Below, in pieces: positions 6,817 through 13,911 of a DNA stretch of 17,363 nt. The DNA comes from an uncultured Bacteroidota bacterium (GTDB lineage Bacteria > Bacteroidota > Bacteroidia > Chitinophagales > Chitinophagaceae). The stretch covers positions 1 through 17,363 of the forward strand of contig CAINOM010000085.1 of assembly GCA_903851455.1 (NCBI GenBank). Direction: 5' to 3'. The notes beneath the pieces were generated by a model. That model was given only the letters and a program-made list of their open reading frames with translations, did no database searches and was not told the origin of the DNA. The position numbers and the translations under genes are program-made. Position 1 is the first letter of the stretch; each line of letters opens with the position of its first letter.

Positions 6817-7647
6817 ATGCTGAAACAACTCATTATTTTTTCGCTCCTTTTACCACTCACAGTTATCCTCAGAGCCCAGGATGGCGGTAATGCTCCTGAT
6901 AATCAAATAAAGGGCAAACACAAAAAGCAAAGTCATCTGAATATTGATAACGCTGCATTTGGACTGTTGTCTTACGATGCTACTATAGGCATTGGCGGGG
7001 CATATCTGCGGGATGGCAGCCAGGGAATTCCGGAGGACAAGCGGACAACCTTTGTGCCATTAAAAGCTTCTTTTCACTTCCCGATAAACATCGTTGGGGC
7101 ACGCCGGTACCGAAAAATGGCCGATAAGGGTTTAGTAGCGGGAATAGACTTTCCTTTCAGCATTGGCACCGGTTATGTTCATTATAACCCGGCCAATGCA
7201 TCGGGCTTCAAAATGGATGTGAGTTACGAGTTGAAGCCCGGGCTATTTGGCGTGTACCGCTTGAATAAAGACCTGGACATTGGCGCTAAATTATCGTTGG
7301 GGATAGAAGCTAACAACGCCTACCTGCATGACCCCGGCGACCGCGGATGGTTCGCCACTGTGCATGTAAGGGCAAAGAAATGGTACGTGGACTATGAAAG
7401 ATTTTTACACAGGAGTACGCAACTCAGTTTTATTTCGGTTGATGAACCTCTAGTATTTTATACCTACCCTGCGATAAACGAAGTGACGATCAAATATGCG
7501 CTGAGCAAAAAGAGCTACCTGAAAGCGAGTATAATCTTTGCCTCCGGTACCCAAAAGGACATCTACAATACTTACGCTCAAACGATCTCCGGAAAACTAC
7601 CCTACCACCTATTCTTGATGAGTTTTGGTTATGGACAGTTTCATTGA
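6817..7647 (+). CDS. Predicted secreted or outer-membrane beta-barrel protein, unknown function
   Basis: This 276-residue protein has a signal peptide (MLKQLIIFSLLLPLTVILRAQ, cleavage near residue 21). The mature chain alternates polar and hydrophobic residues in many short strands (LVAGIDFPFSIGTGYVHY, FKMDVSYELKPGLFGVYRL, DIGAKLSLGIEA, FATVHVRAKKWYVDYERF, ASIIFASG) and ends FLMSFGYGQFH. Paired strands with turn-forming Asp/Gly/Asn and an aromatic C-terminus suggest an outer-membrane barrel. I do not recognise a named family. ATG 6817 was chosen because the GTG at 6802 is the last base of the -7 box; transcription should start near 6809. It stands alone between two promoters of the same type, so it is probably controlled by the neighbouring two-component system. 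Confidence 0.75.
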   Translation: MLKQLIIFSLLLPLTVILRAQDGGNAPDNQIKGKHKKQSHLNIDNAAFGLLSYDATIGIGGAYLRDGSQGIPEDKRTTFVPLKASFHFPINIVGARRYRKMADKGLVAGIDFPFSIGTGYVHYNPANASGFKMDVSYELKPGLFGVYRLNKDLDIGAKLSLGIEANNAYLHDPGDRGWFATVHVRAKKWYVDYERFLHRSTQLSFISVDEPLVFYTYPAINEVTIKYALSKKSYLKASIIFASGTQKDIYNTYAQTISGKLPYHLFLMSFGYGQFH

Positions 7648-7670
7648 TGATATGCATCAGGAAAATACAA

Positions 7671-7712
7671 CTAAGGTGTAATTGACACCACACTGATACA
7701 GAAATAGTTTTG
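7671..7712 (+). promoter_or_regulatory. Promoter of the T9SS-cargo operon with palindromic operator-like element
   Basis: CTAAGGTGTAATTGACACC (7671-7689) contains the perfect inverted repeat GGTGT-N5-ACACC (7675-7689). TTG 7682-7684 is the -33 box, then a 20-base spacer and TAGTTTTG (7705-7712), an exact -7 box. ATG 7748 lies 36 bases downstream. The palindrome overlaps the -33 box, where a bound regulator could block or recruit RNA polymerase. Confidence 0.7.
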
Positions 7713-7747
7713 CAGAAAAAAGTATTCACTAACTAAAATAGCATTTT

Positions 7748-8695
7748 ATGAAAAAAATTACACTGATCATTTTAGTTTGCCTGTACATGATAACATTGAG
7801 TGTGACATTGTTTGCACAGCCCGTTATCACTAGCAGCGATCCACTCCAGGCGGTAGGTACGATCGACACTATTTACTCTGCATCTGCGACTGTGAGCCCA
7901 GGAGCCGGAGGCGCCGGCATTACGTGGGACCTCAGTGCACTGAGCTTTTCACCGGGGGGAACGGCTACGATCGCAAACCCCTCGACCAGCCCGTATATCA
8001 GCACATTCCCCACTTCGAATTTGTGTTTACAATTGACGGCTGGCGGCACAGCTTACGACTATGACCGGGTGTCAACAACCGGCTGGGAGACGATCTCTAC
8101 AACTTATGCCGGACCGGGGACAGGCCAGGATTATTCTGCCAACACAAGACTGGAAATGCCCTTTCCTTTTCACTATCTCGATGTTGCCGTTGATACTTAT
8201 CAGCAAACCACCGGGGGGCCACAAGTGGAGACATTGACGTATGACGGATACGGGACACTCATTACCCCTTACCACATATACACGAATGTCTTCCGGGTGA
8301 AAGAGGATTATGGCGGAACCGATTATCACTACAGCTGGTATACAGTTAATCCCCTCATGCTATTGATGAACTACAGCAACGCAGGAAACAACTACATTTA
8401 TTTAAACACAGTTCCGGTTACCACACAGTCTGGCCAGGTAAATATTGACGCGGAATCTGCGAAAATTATCCCCAATCCATTTTCAACTGATGCCAAATTG
8501 AAACTGACATCCGCGAATGCCTTTACTGATGCATCGCTTATCATCGTGGATCCCATTGGTAATGTTGTAAAACAAATCCCTGTAAACGGAACTGAAACCA
8601 TTATCACCAGGCAAGGGCTGTCTGCCGGCGTATACTTCTACCACGTTCAGAATAATGGTTTGACCGCAGCCACCGGCAAACTAGTCATTCAGTAA
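7748..8695 (+). CDS. T9SS type A sorting-domain secreted protein
   Basis: This 315-residue protein has a signal peptide (MKKITLIILVCLYMITLSVTLFAQ, cleaved near residue 24). A Ser/Thr/Gly/Tyr-rich beta-strand region of about 210 residues follows, of no family I recognise (AGITWDLSALSF is a pattern seen in many secreted Bacteroidota proteins). Residues about 241-315 are a classic type IX secretion C-terminal domain: IPNPF at 241-245, SLIIVDPIGNVVKQ, GLSAGVYFYHVQNNG and a final GKLVIQ. T9SS cargo crosses the outer membrane and is usually anchored to the cell surface or released. The next gene follows after 29 bases with no terminator, forming an operon under the promoter at 7671-7712. Confidence 0.88.
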   Translation: MKKITLIILVCLYMITLSVTLFAQPVITSSDPLQAVGTIDTIYSASATVSPGAGGAGITWDLSALSFSPGGTATIANPSTSPYISTFPTSNLCLQLTAGGTAYDYDRVSTTGWETISTTYAGPGTGQDYSANTRLEMPFPFHYLDVAVDTYQQTTGGPQVETLTYDGYGTLITPYHIYTNVFRVKEDYGGTDYHYSWYTVNPLMLLMNYSNAGNNYIYLNTVPVTTQSGQVNIDAESAKIIPNPFSTDAKLKLTSANAFTDASLIIVDPIGNVVKQIPVNGTETIITRQGLSAGVYFYHVQNNGLTAATGKLVIQ

Positions 8696-8724
8696 AATAT
8701 CCATTCACTGCAAAAAAAACTATT

Positions 8725-10407
8725 ATGAAAAAGATCGGATCAATAGTCCTTGCTGCAACCGTATTCATCTCCTCGGCTGCAAAGGCACAACAAGTAAAGG
8801 AAACCAAACAGGACCTTCCGAAAGAGGCCGCCAAAGGGAAATTCCACAGCGCAAAGGTGAACAAGGAGACCGGCAACATCGAGGTCATGTACCATCTGAA
8901 AGGCGATAAGAATGAAGATGTGCGTGAATACCAGAAATACATTTTCGATAAGGACATAAATTTTGTAAAGGAAGAAGATGTGCAAATAGAGAAGGAAGAA
9001 GCAAAACCGGACAAGGTAAAGGAAGTGATCGTGGCGCAACTCGGTAACGGGAAAGCGCTATCTATGGAAAGCCTTAAACTGCATCTGACGATAGGCAAGT
9101 ATGTGTACAAATGGGACGCCGATAAAGGAAGCTATAGAAGAACTGTAGAGGAAGGAGATGAGATAACATTGCAGAATGAAGATGAGAAGTACTATACCGG
9201 TTATGCTGCTTATTCCAATCATACTACCGGGGATCTTTTTATGCTGGGTATGTCTGAAAAGGACGGGCAGCGGCGCAAAGTCTCTTTACTGCACGTGAAA
9301 AAATCAGATAAATCGATGGAAGAATTTCCGATCGATTTTGTATCACCGCAGGGGCTTGTGTATTCCGGGCTGGTTAGCAACGGAGACGAAGAAGATGCTG
9401 AAAACAACCTCGCGAATGGCGATATGATATTTGTTTTCGCGCCAAAGAAAGCAGATCCGATGCCGGATCAAAAAAAGTACACTTATATCCGTATTGACAA
9501 CACCGGGAAGATAAAAGAGCGCTTTGAGATAGATGCGCCATCGCCGAATATGACCATATCAAGTCACTACCGCGGAAAAGACGGTGCCGTATATTTCACC
9601 GCCGGCTACAACAGCGATATGGATGTAAGCTTCGAGAAACGATATGGCGAAGTTATCTACCTGGTAAACCCAGCCTACCCTGCCCACTACGGCGAGCCAA
9701 ACGAGCGTATGGTGACCTATCATAAGGACCTGGAAAAAAGAAAGATGGATGTGTTTTCCATAATCAAAATTAATAACGGCAAAGTAGAATGGATCAGCAA
9801 AAACCCAATTGAAAACTTCGAAGACAAGCTCCAGGTGCCTCCAGGACAGAAAAGAGGCTATGCCTATGACGGCAGATTTCTGAACATTGCAGTATTTGAA
9901 GAATTGCCTAACGGAGACTTTATTATCACAGGGCAAATAAACTCGAGGACTAAAGTGAATGGCCAGGAGTGGAAAACCTATGAAGACCTGATGTGTTTTC
10001 AGCTGGATAAACAAGGTATGCTGAAAGCACAGTACAGCATTGTTCCTGCAACGTTAAAGACAGACATCAATACTTTCTTCCCAATAAAAGAGCGGCTTAT
10101 TTTAGCGCAGGACGGAAAAAGCGCCTACCTGCAACTTTTAGAAAACGAATCTACCGAGCATGAAAATTATGCGGCAAAAACCGGGCAGGCCGGCGGCGTT
10201 GTTACCTACCATTCTACTTATTATCCCTCCGTGCTTAAGTTTGACATAAATGAAGGAAAGATCACCGACTATACAACGGTAGGCGATCACAATTATAAAC
10301 TCAGGAGCCATACCCCCTATATCTGGCTGGATAAAGAAAAAGCGATGGTTTATATAGGCAGCGACGGGCGATCCACGATATGGCTGGGCCGCTACCAGAT
10401 GAATTAA
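8725..10407 (+). CDS. Large secreted protein of unknown function
   Basis: This 560-residue protein has a clear signal peptide (MKKIGSIVLAATVFISSAAKA|QQ, cleavage near residue 22). The first 100 mature residues are strongly Lys/Glu-rich (KEEDVQIEKEEAKPDKVKEV). The rest shows repeated strand-turn patterns with Asp/Gly/Asn turns (YIRIDNTGKIKERFEI, KDGAVYFTAGYNSD, FSIIKINNGKVEWIS, LPNGDFIITGQINS, MVYIGSDGRSTIWLGRYQ), which hint at a beta-propeller-like fold. No sorting domain, lipobox or membrane segment is visible, so it is probably periplasmic. I do not recognise the family. It shares an operon with the T9SS cargo gene 29 bases upstream and ends 32 bases before a strong terminator. A role with the cargo protein is inferred from position only. 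Confidence 0.8.
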   Translation: MKKIGSIVLAATVFISSAAKAQQVKETKQDLPKEAAKGKFHSAKVNKETGNIEVMYHLKGDKNEDVREYQKYIFDKDINFVKEEDVQIEKEEAKPDKVKEVIVAQLGNGKALSMESLKLHLTIGKYVYKWDADKGSYRRTVEEGDEITLQNEDEKYYTGYAAYSNHTTGDLFMLGMSEKDGQRRKVSLLHVKKSDKSMEEFPIDFVSPQGLVYSGLVSNGDEEDAENNLANGDMIFVFAPKKADPMPDQKKYTYIRIDNTGKIKERFEIDAPSPNMTISSHYRGKDGAVYFTAGYNSDMDVSFEKRYGEVIYLVNPAYPAHYGEPNERMVTYHKDLEKRKMDVFSIIKINNGKVEWISKNPIENFEDKLQVPPGQKRGYAYDGRFLNIAVFEELPNGDFIITGQINSRTKVNGQEWKTYEDLMCFQLDKQGMLKAQYSIVPATLKTDINTFFPIKERLILAQDGKSAYLQLLENESTEHENYAAKTGQAGGVVTYHSTYYPSVLKFDINEGKITDYTTVGDHNYKLRSHTPYIWLDKEKAMVYIGSDGRSTIWLGRYQMN

Positions 10408-10439
10408 CAACTATACCCTTAAACACTGATCACTTACTG

Positions 10440-10472
10440 AAAAAAAAGCGCTCCTCGAAGGGGCGCTTTTTT
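10440..10472 (+). terminator. Rho-independent terminator after the T9SS-cargo operon
   Basis: An A-tract (10440-10447) leads into stem GCGCTCC (10448-10454), loop TCGAA, stem GGGGCGC (10460-10466) with one U-G pair, and T6 (10467-10472). The A-tract/T-tract symmetry means it could also work on the other strand. It closes the block that begins at 7671. Confidence 0.9.
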
Positions 10473-10529
10473 GTGCGGGCGGCGCAATCGCTCGCAGATG
10501 CCAATATCATTAAAAACATGTTTATACCT

Positions 10530-10537
10530 TAACTTTG
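10530..10537 (+). promoter_or_regulatory. -7 box of ytxJ, probably giving a leaderless transcript
   Basis: TAACTTTG matches TAnnTTTG exactly and ends only 4 bases before ATG 10542. Transcription would start at or next to the start codon. No clear -33 TTG is seen at 19-20 bases upstream. Confidence 0.55.
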
Positions 10538-10541
10538 CATC

Positions 10542-10874
10542 ATGAATTGGATAGCGCTTACGGACGAGCAACAGATAGAGCAGATAAAGGAACAGAGCAA
10601 ACAGCAGCCCATCGTTATTTTTAAGCATAGTACACGCTGCTCCATCAGCAGTATGGCCAAAAACAGGCTGGAGCGGGAAGTACCGGCCAACAATGTTTCG
10701 TTCTACTACCTGGACCTGCTCAGGTATCGGCCCATCTCCAATAAAATTGCGGAAGACTTTCACGTACACCACCAGTCGCCACAGGTATTGCTGATAAAGA
10801 ATGGTGAATGTACCTACGAAGAAAACCACAATGGCATCAATATGCAGGAAATAGCCGAGCAAGCCGGGGTTTAG
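10542..10874 (+). CDS. ytxJ: YtxJ, bacillithiol-system redox-active protein
   Basis: This 110-residue thioredoxin-fold protein of the DUF2847/YtxJ family has the family site HSTRCSIS at residues 29-36, with the single active cysteine Cys33 where thioredoxins have CxxC. VIFKHSTRC and the later QSPQVLLIKNGE are the beta-strands that frame the active site and the cis-Pro loop. YtxJ is linked by genome context to bacillithiol, a low-molecular-weight thiol used by Firmicutes and many Bacteroidota, and may act as a monothiol bacilliredoxin; its direct function is not well established. ATG 10542 lies just after an exact -7 box. It faces the MATE gene, with a long inverted repeat between the two. Confidence 0.88.
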   Translation: MNWIALTDEQQIEQIKEQSKQQPIVIFKHSTRCSISSMAKNRLEREVPANNVSFYYLDLLRYRPISNKIAEDFHVHHQSPQVLLIKNGECTYEENHNGINMQEIAEQAGV

Positions 10875-10875
10875 G

Positions 10876-10971
10876 ATTTTGGAATTAGGAATTGGGATCG
10901 TGGATTTAGGATTGGAAAGGGCCTAAGACGTTCAATCCAATTCCCAATTAAAAATCCCTAACTCCAAAAAA
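10876..10971. repeat. Long imperfect inverted repeat between convergent ytxJ and MATE genes
   Basis: The gap is built of GGAATTAGG/GGATTTAGG-like units on the left (10877-10916) and their complements on the right (10931-10969). Pairings seen by eye are TTTTGGA-TTAGG (from 10877) with TCCCTAACTCCAAAA (10955-10969), AATTGGGA (10890-10897) with TCCCAATT (10942-10949), and AGGATTGGAA (10907-10916) with TTCAATCC (10931-10938). Several registers can pair. It could end transcription from both sides. Similar TAGGAATTAGG stretches occur between genes in other Bacteroidota, so it may also be a dispersed repeat family. Confidence 0.6.
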
Positions 10972-12330
10972 TTATATTTCCTTCCCTTTCCACCTGCCGC
11001 TTCTCAGGTAGAATCCTGATGCAATGAGTAGGGTTATCCAGTAAATGAACTCAGAGCCCCAGCACAGATACAACGGGCTGTGGTTTACACGGATGATGAA
11101 GTAGCAATAGATCAGGTAACTGCCTACACAGCTGATCTCAATTGTCAGATTTATGAGGGTATTGCCGGTACCCACTACCCCGTTGAACACCACCGTAGCG
11201 AGCGACATCACCAGCGTGGCTACAACTATGACGCGCAGGCTGGGTATGGCGAACAATATCAGCGAGAGATCATTAGAGTATATGGAAAGGAATTCATGAG
11301 AAAACACAAGCAACAGCGTACATACGATCACTGCATACAACAGGCTCAGCTTACATATCTTCCAGATTATTTTCATTACATCCCGCCGCTTGCCCTGCCC
11401 TATAAGATTGCTCACCATAGTATTGCAGGTAGTAGCCAGTGCCCACGTGCCTATGCCTACGATACCGAAAATATTGCGCAGCACCTGCGATGCCGCCAGC
11501 GACTGCTGCCCAAGATGCTCTATGAAAATGAAAAACACCAGCCAGCCGCCTATGCTGAACATGAACTGAACAATAAGGGGCGTTGCTACTGCGAGGGTAC
11601 GCTCCGAAAGGCCGACATCAAACTTCCGGAAGTTGAACACAGGGAAGTCCCCATAGAGTTTTTGGCGGAAGAAGATGCCTACCATGGTAGCACAATAAAA
11701 TATCTCCGCGATCACAGATGCTGCGGCAGCACCTTTGAAGCCCAGCGCCGGCATTCCGAATTTACCGAAGATGAGCAGGTAATCGAACAACACATTCACG
11801 AGCGTAGCCACCAGTGATCCCCAGATAAGCAAACGCGAACGCCCTATGGAGATAAAAAACGAACATAACAATTGTGTAAGCATGAGGAAGGGCAATCCCC
11901 ACACACGTATGTAAACGAAGCTTACACTCAGTTCGAAGTTGCTGTTATCGTGCAGCGTATATCCAAAAAGTATGGGTACAAACCACAATGTAAGCAGCAT
12001 CATGCCCAGGGAAAACAATACGGACAGCATGGCGCCATTGGTAAGTATCTGCGCAAGGCCTTTTTTATCTTCCGCACCGGCGCGCCTGGCCATCTGTATC
12101 TGCATGCCACTGGCCAGGCCATACCCTATCATCGACAGGATCAGGTAAAACACCCCGGTAATTCCGTTTACACCAAGCTCACGCTGGCCCAACCGGCCGA
12201 GGAAAACGGTATTCGTAAAAAAACTTAATTGTGGTATCAGCAAAGCCAGAGAAATAGGCGCTGCTAATTTTACGATCTGACCATTGGTCGCGGAAACACC
12301 TAATTTATTTGTTTGTTCTGTTGAACTCAA
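10972..12330 (-). CDS. MATE-family efflux transporter
   Basis: This 452-residue protein has about 12 hydrophobic segments and the length usual for the MATE family of Na+- or H+-coupled multidrug and metabolite exporters. The N-terminal half begins LAAPISLALLIPQLSFFTNTVFLGRLGQRELG (MATE helix 1 with the following loop), and a second half with related spacing starts near residue 235 (LAVATPLIVQFMFSIGGWLVFFIFIEHLG). The substrate cannot be predicted. The start is unusual: no in-frame ATG exists upstream before a stop, so TTG at 12330-12328 is the best choice. That TTG overlaps the TGA stop of a 16-codon leader ORF. A matching -7 box lies at 12399-12392. The gene is convergent with ytxJ. Confidence 0.92.
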   Translation of the reverse strand: MSSTEQTNKLGVSATNGQIVKLAAPISLALLIPQLSFFTNTVFLGRLGQRELGVNGITGVFYLILSMIGYGLASGMQIQMARRAGAEDKKGLAQILTNGAMLSVLFSLGMMLLTLWFVPILFGYTLHDNSNFELSVSFVYIRVWGLPFLMLTQLLCSFFISIGRSRLLIWGSLVATLVNVLFDYLLIFGKFGMPALGFKGAAAASVIAEIFYCATMVGIFFRQKLYGDFPVFNFRKFDVGLSERTLAVATPLIVQFMFSIGGWLVFFIFIEHLGQQSLAASQVLRNIFGIVGIGTWALATTCNTMVSNLIGQGKRRDVMKIIWKICKLSLLYAVIVCTLLLVFSHEFLSIYSNDLSLILFAIPSLRVIVVATLVMSLATVVFNGVVGTGNTLINLTIEISCVGSYLIYCYFIIRVNHSPLYLCWGSEFIYWITLLIASGFYLRSGRWKGKEI

Positions 12331-12377
12331 AATACTCTTGCTTTGATAAGAGGAATTACAAATATGTTCGCTCTCAT
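12327..12377 (-). CDS. Short leader ORF overlapping the MATE start
   Basis: ATG at 12377-12375 opens a 16-codon frame (MRANIFVIPLIKARVF) that stops at TGA 12329-12327, sharing TG with the MATE start codon TTG (12330-12328). Transcription from the -7 box at 12399-12392 should start about 8 bases before this ATG. The layout fits translational coupling: ribosomes ending on the leader re-start at the weak TTG. It may equally be a chance ORF; no Shine-Dalgarno is present and the peptide matches nothing I know. Confidence 0.35.
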   Translation of the reverse strand: MRANIFVIPLIKARVF

Positions 12378-12391
12378 TATGAATAGTTTCG

Positions 12392-12399
12392 CAAATTTA
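12392..12399 (-). promoter_or_regulatory. -7 box of the MATE transcript
   Basis: On the minus strand this reads TAAATTTG, an exact TAnnTTTG match, 61 bases before the TTG start of the MATE gene. The predicted leader is about 55 bases long and holds the short ORF. Confidence 0.5.
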
Positions 12400-12532
12400 C
12401 CTTTTAATAACTTAGTATTATCATCAAGGGTTATTTTTTGGCAGAATGACCAGGTCCAAAATGTTTTCCTGTGTTTTCCGGTAAACAGCACCCAATCCCC
12501 GATGCCCATTCAGTAACTGAAAATATTTTTAC

Positions 12533-12540
12533 TACATTTA
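12533..12540 (+). promoter_or_regulatory. -7-like box of the DUF3822-rsmD-coaD operon
   Basis: TACATTTA matches TAnnTTTG except for the last base and ends 9 bases before ATG 12550. The response-regulator promoter has the same final-A variant (TATATTTA). No strong -33 box is seen. Confidence 0.35.
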
Positions 12541-12549
12541 CTGTCTTAC

Positions 12550-13377
12550 ATGGCCACCTACAACACGAACGAGCAGGTATACAATGCGCAGGGAGACAAA
12601 GCGATCGGGTCACGCCTGGCGGCTGTCATTTGCGTATTGGTTCAGCGGGGTATGTTCATTGCGGGTTTTAGCCCTACAAACGAACTGCTGAATATACATT
12701 ATACCAGCTACAACGCTAACAAGCCGGTATGGGCGCTCGACTTTTTTGAACACATTTTCAGTACCGATCCGGCTTTAGCCAATAAAGACATTGTAAAGGG
12801 TGTTTTCGTAAGCACGGACAAGACGCTGATCGTACCTGAAGAACTTTATAGCAAAGAAGAGGCTGAAAAATGGCTCAGTCGCATTCATTTTGTTGAAGCT
12901 ACCGACCTGGTTTGCGCTTATGCTCTCGACGACGAAAAAGCTTATTACCTGCAAGCGGTTCCGGTAGGTATGTTAGAGCTGATAAAGATCAATTTTGCCA
13001 GGGCAGAGATACTTCCCGTGAGCATATACCAGTTCCACAACCCAAATGCCGGACCATACTATACACAGATCTGCCTCAGCGGTGAGCAGGTTAGTGTTAC
13101 TCTTCACAATGCCGGCCGACTGCTCTGGCATAAGGTATATGGCTATAGTAGCGCCGAAGATATCACCTATTCTCTGAAGCAGTATTGCGGCGAGAGTGAC
13201 ATTGACCCTGCATTGCTGAATGTATCTTGCACGGGCCTGAGCGCTTCTGAGTTTGAAACGATCAATGAGCTTACCCAATACTTCCCTAAAATAAAAGCCG
13301 GAAATGGCAGCGACTTTACCGGTATGTGGGATGGTGCTATATCGCTGGCCCAACAACTTTTCGCATGCGTATCGTAG
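12550..13377 (+). CDS. DUF3822-family protein
   Basis: This 275-residue soluble protein has no signal peptide or membrane segment. I recognise it as DUF3822 from its content and from its place directly before rsmD and coaD, a gene order common in Bacteroidota. The N-terminus (LAAVICVLVQRGMFIAGFSPTNELLNIHYTSY) and the later ADLVCAYALDD-like and YTQICLSGEQVSVTLHNAGRLLWHKVY stretches look like the paired strand sets of an actin/PilM-like ATPase fold; that fold assignment is from memory and unsure. The function is unknown. The start ATG 12550 fits the -7 box upstream. Its stop overlaps the rsmD start by 13 bases, so the two are probably translationally coupled. Confidence 0.78.
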   Translation: MATYNTNEQVYNAQGDKAIGSRLAAVICVLVQRGMFIAGFSPTNELLNIHYTSYNANKPVWALDFFEHIFSTDPALANKDIVKGVFVSTDKTLIVPEELYSKEEAEKWLSRIHFVEATDLVCAYALDDEKAYYLQAVPVGMLELIKINFARAEILPVSIYQFHNPNAGPYYTQICLSGEQVSVTLHNAGRLLWHKVYGYSSAEDITYSLKQYCGESDIDPALLNVSCTGLSASEFETINELTQYFPKIKAGNGSDFTGMWDGAISLAQQLFACVS

Positions 13378-13910
13378 GAGGAACATTCGGAGGGCGCAGG
13401 TTCAGCCCACCGGCCCGCATTCCGGCACGGCCCACCACAGAGGTGGCCAAGGAAGGCCTGTTCAATATCCTCAATAACATGATCGATTTTGAAGGTCTTA
13501 AAACACTGGACATTTTCGGGGGCACAGGCAGCATCAGTTATGAGCTTGCGTCACGCGGCGCTACCGACCTCACCCTAATCGAGCGCGATCCGGTTACGAT
13601 AGATTTCATAAAAAAAACGGCTAAAGAACTGGACATTGCAAATATACTGCACATCATTCGCGGCGATGTGTTCAAGTTCATGAAGCAAAGCATTGACCAA
13701 TACAATTTCATCTTCGCAGGGCCACCATATGCGCTCGCTAACATTGATGACCTTCCGCTGCTGGTGTTTGAAAAAAACATGCTGCTGCCCGGGGGTATAT
13801 TTGTGATGGAGCACACGCCAAGAAATGACTATCAGAACCATCCCCGCTTTCAAAAAATGAAAAACTACGGCACCACCGTATTTAGCTTCTTTACTCAACC
13901 ATCTGAATAA
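13365..13910 (+). CDS. rsmD: RsmD-family 16S rRNA (guanine966-N2)-methyltransferase
   Basis: This 181-residue SAM-dependent methyltransferase belongs to the family that methylates G966 of 16S rRNA during 30S assembly. The N-terminus MRIVGGTFGGRRFSPP and RPTTEVAKEGLFNIL are the family signature. SAM motif I is LDIFGGTGSISYE (residues about 46-58), with the acidic ERD loop after strand 2. The catalytic motif, normally (D/N)PPY, reads FAGPPYAL here, with Gly for the first acidic residue; the codon is an unambiguous GGG. ATG 13365 lies inside the end of DUF3822 in another frame; the open frame upstream has no supported start. coaD starts one base after its stop. Confidence 0.88.
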   Translation: MRIVGGTFGGRRFSPPARIPARPTTEVAKEGLFNILNNMIDFEGLKTLDIFGGTGSISYELASRGATDLTLIERDPVTIDFIKKTAKELDIANILHIIRGDVFKFMKQSIDQYNFIFAGPPYALANIDDLPLLVFEKNMLLPGGIFVMEHTPRNDYQNHPRFQKMKNYGTTVFSFFTQPSE

Positions 13911-13911
13911 T

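Noticed and set aside
9559..10014. Minus-strand open frame of 151 codons opposite the 560-residue secreted protein
   Set aside because: The plus-strand gene has a signal peptide, an operon partner and a terminator. The minus frame has no supported start or motif.
11080..11817. Plus-strand open frame of 245 codons opposite the MATE gene
   Set aside because: It is the complement of a clear membrane-transporter gene. The product is rich in His, Tyr and Gln, as expected from antisense of hydrophobic codons.
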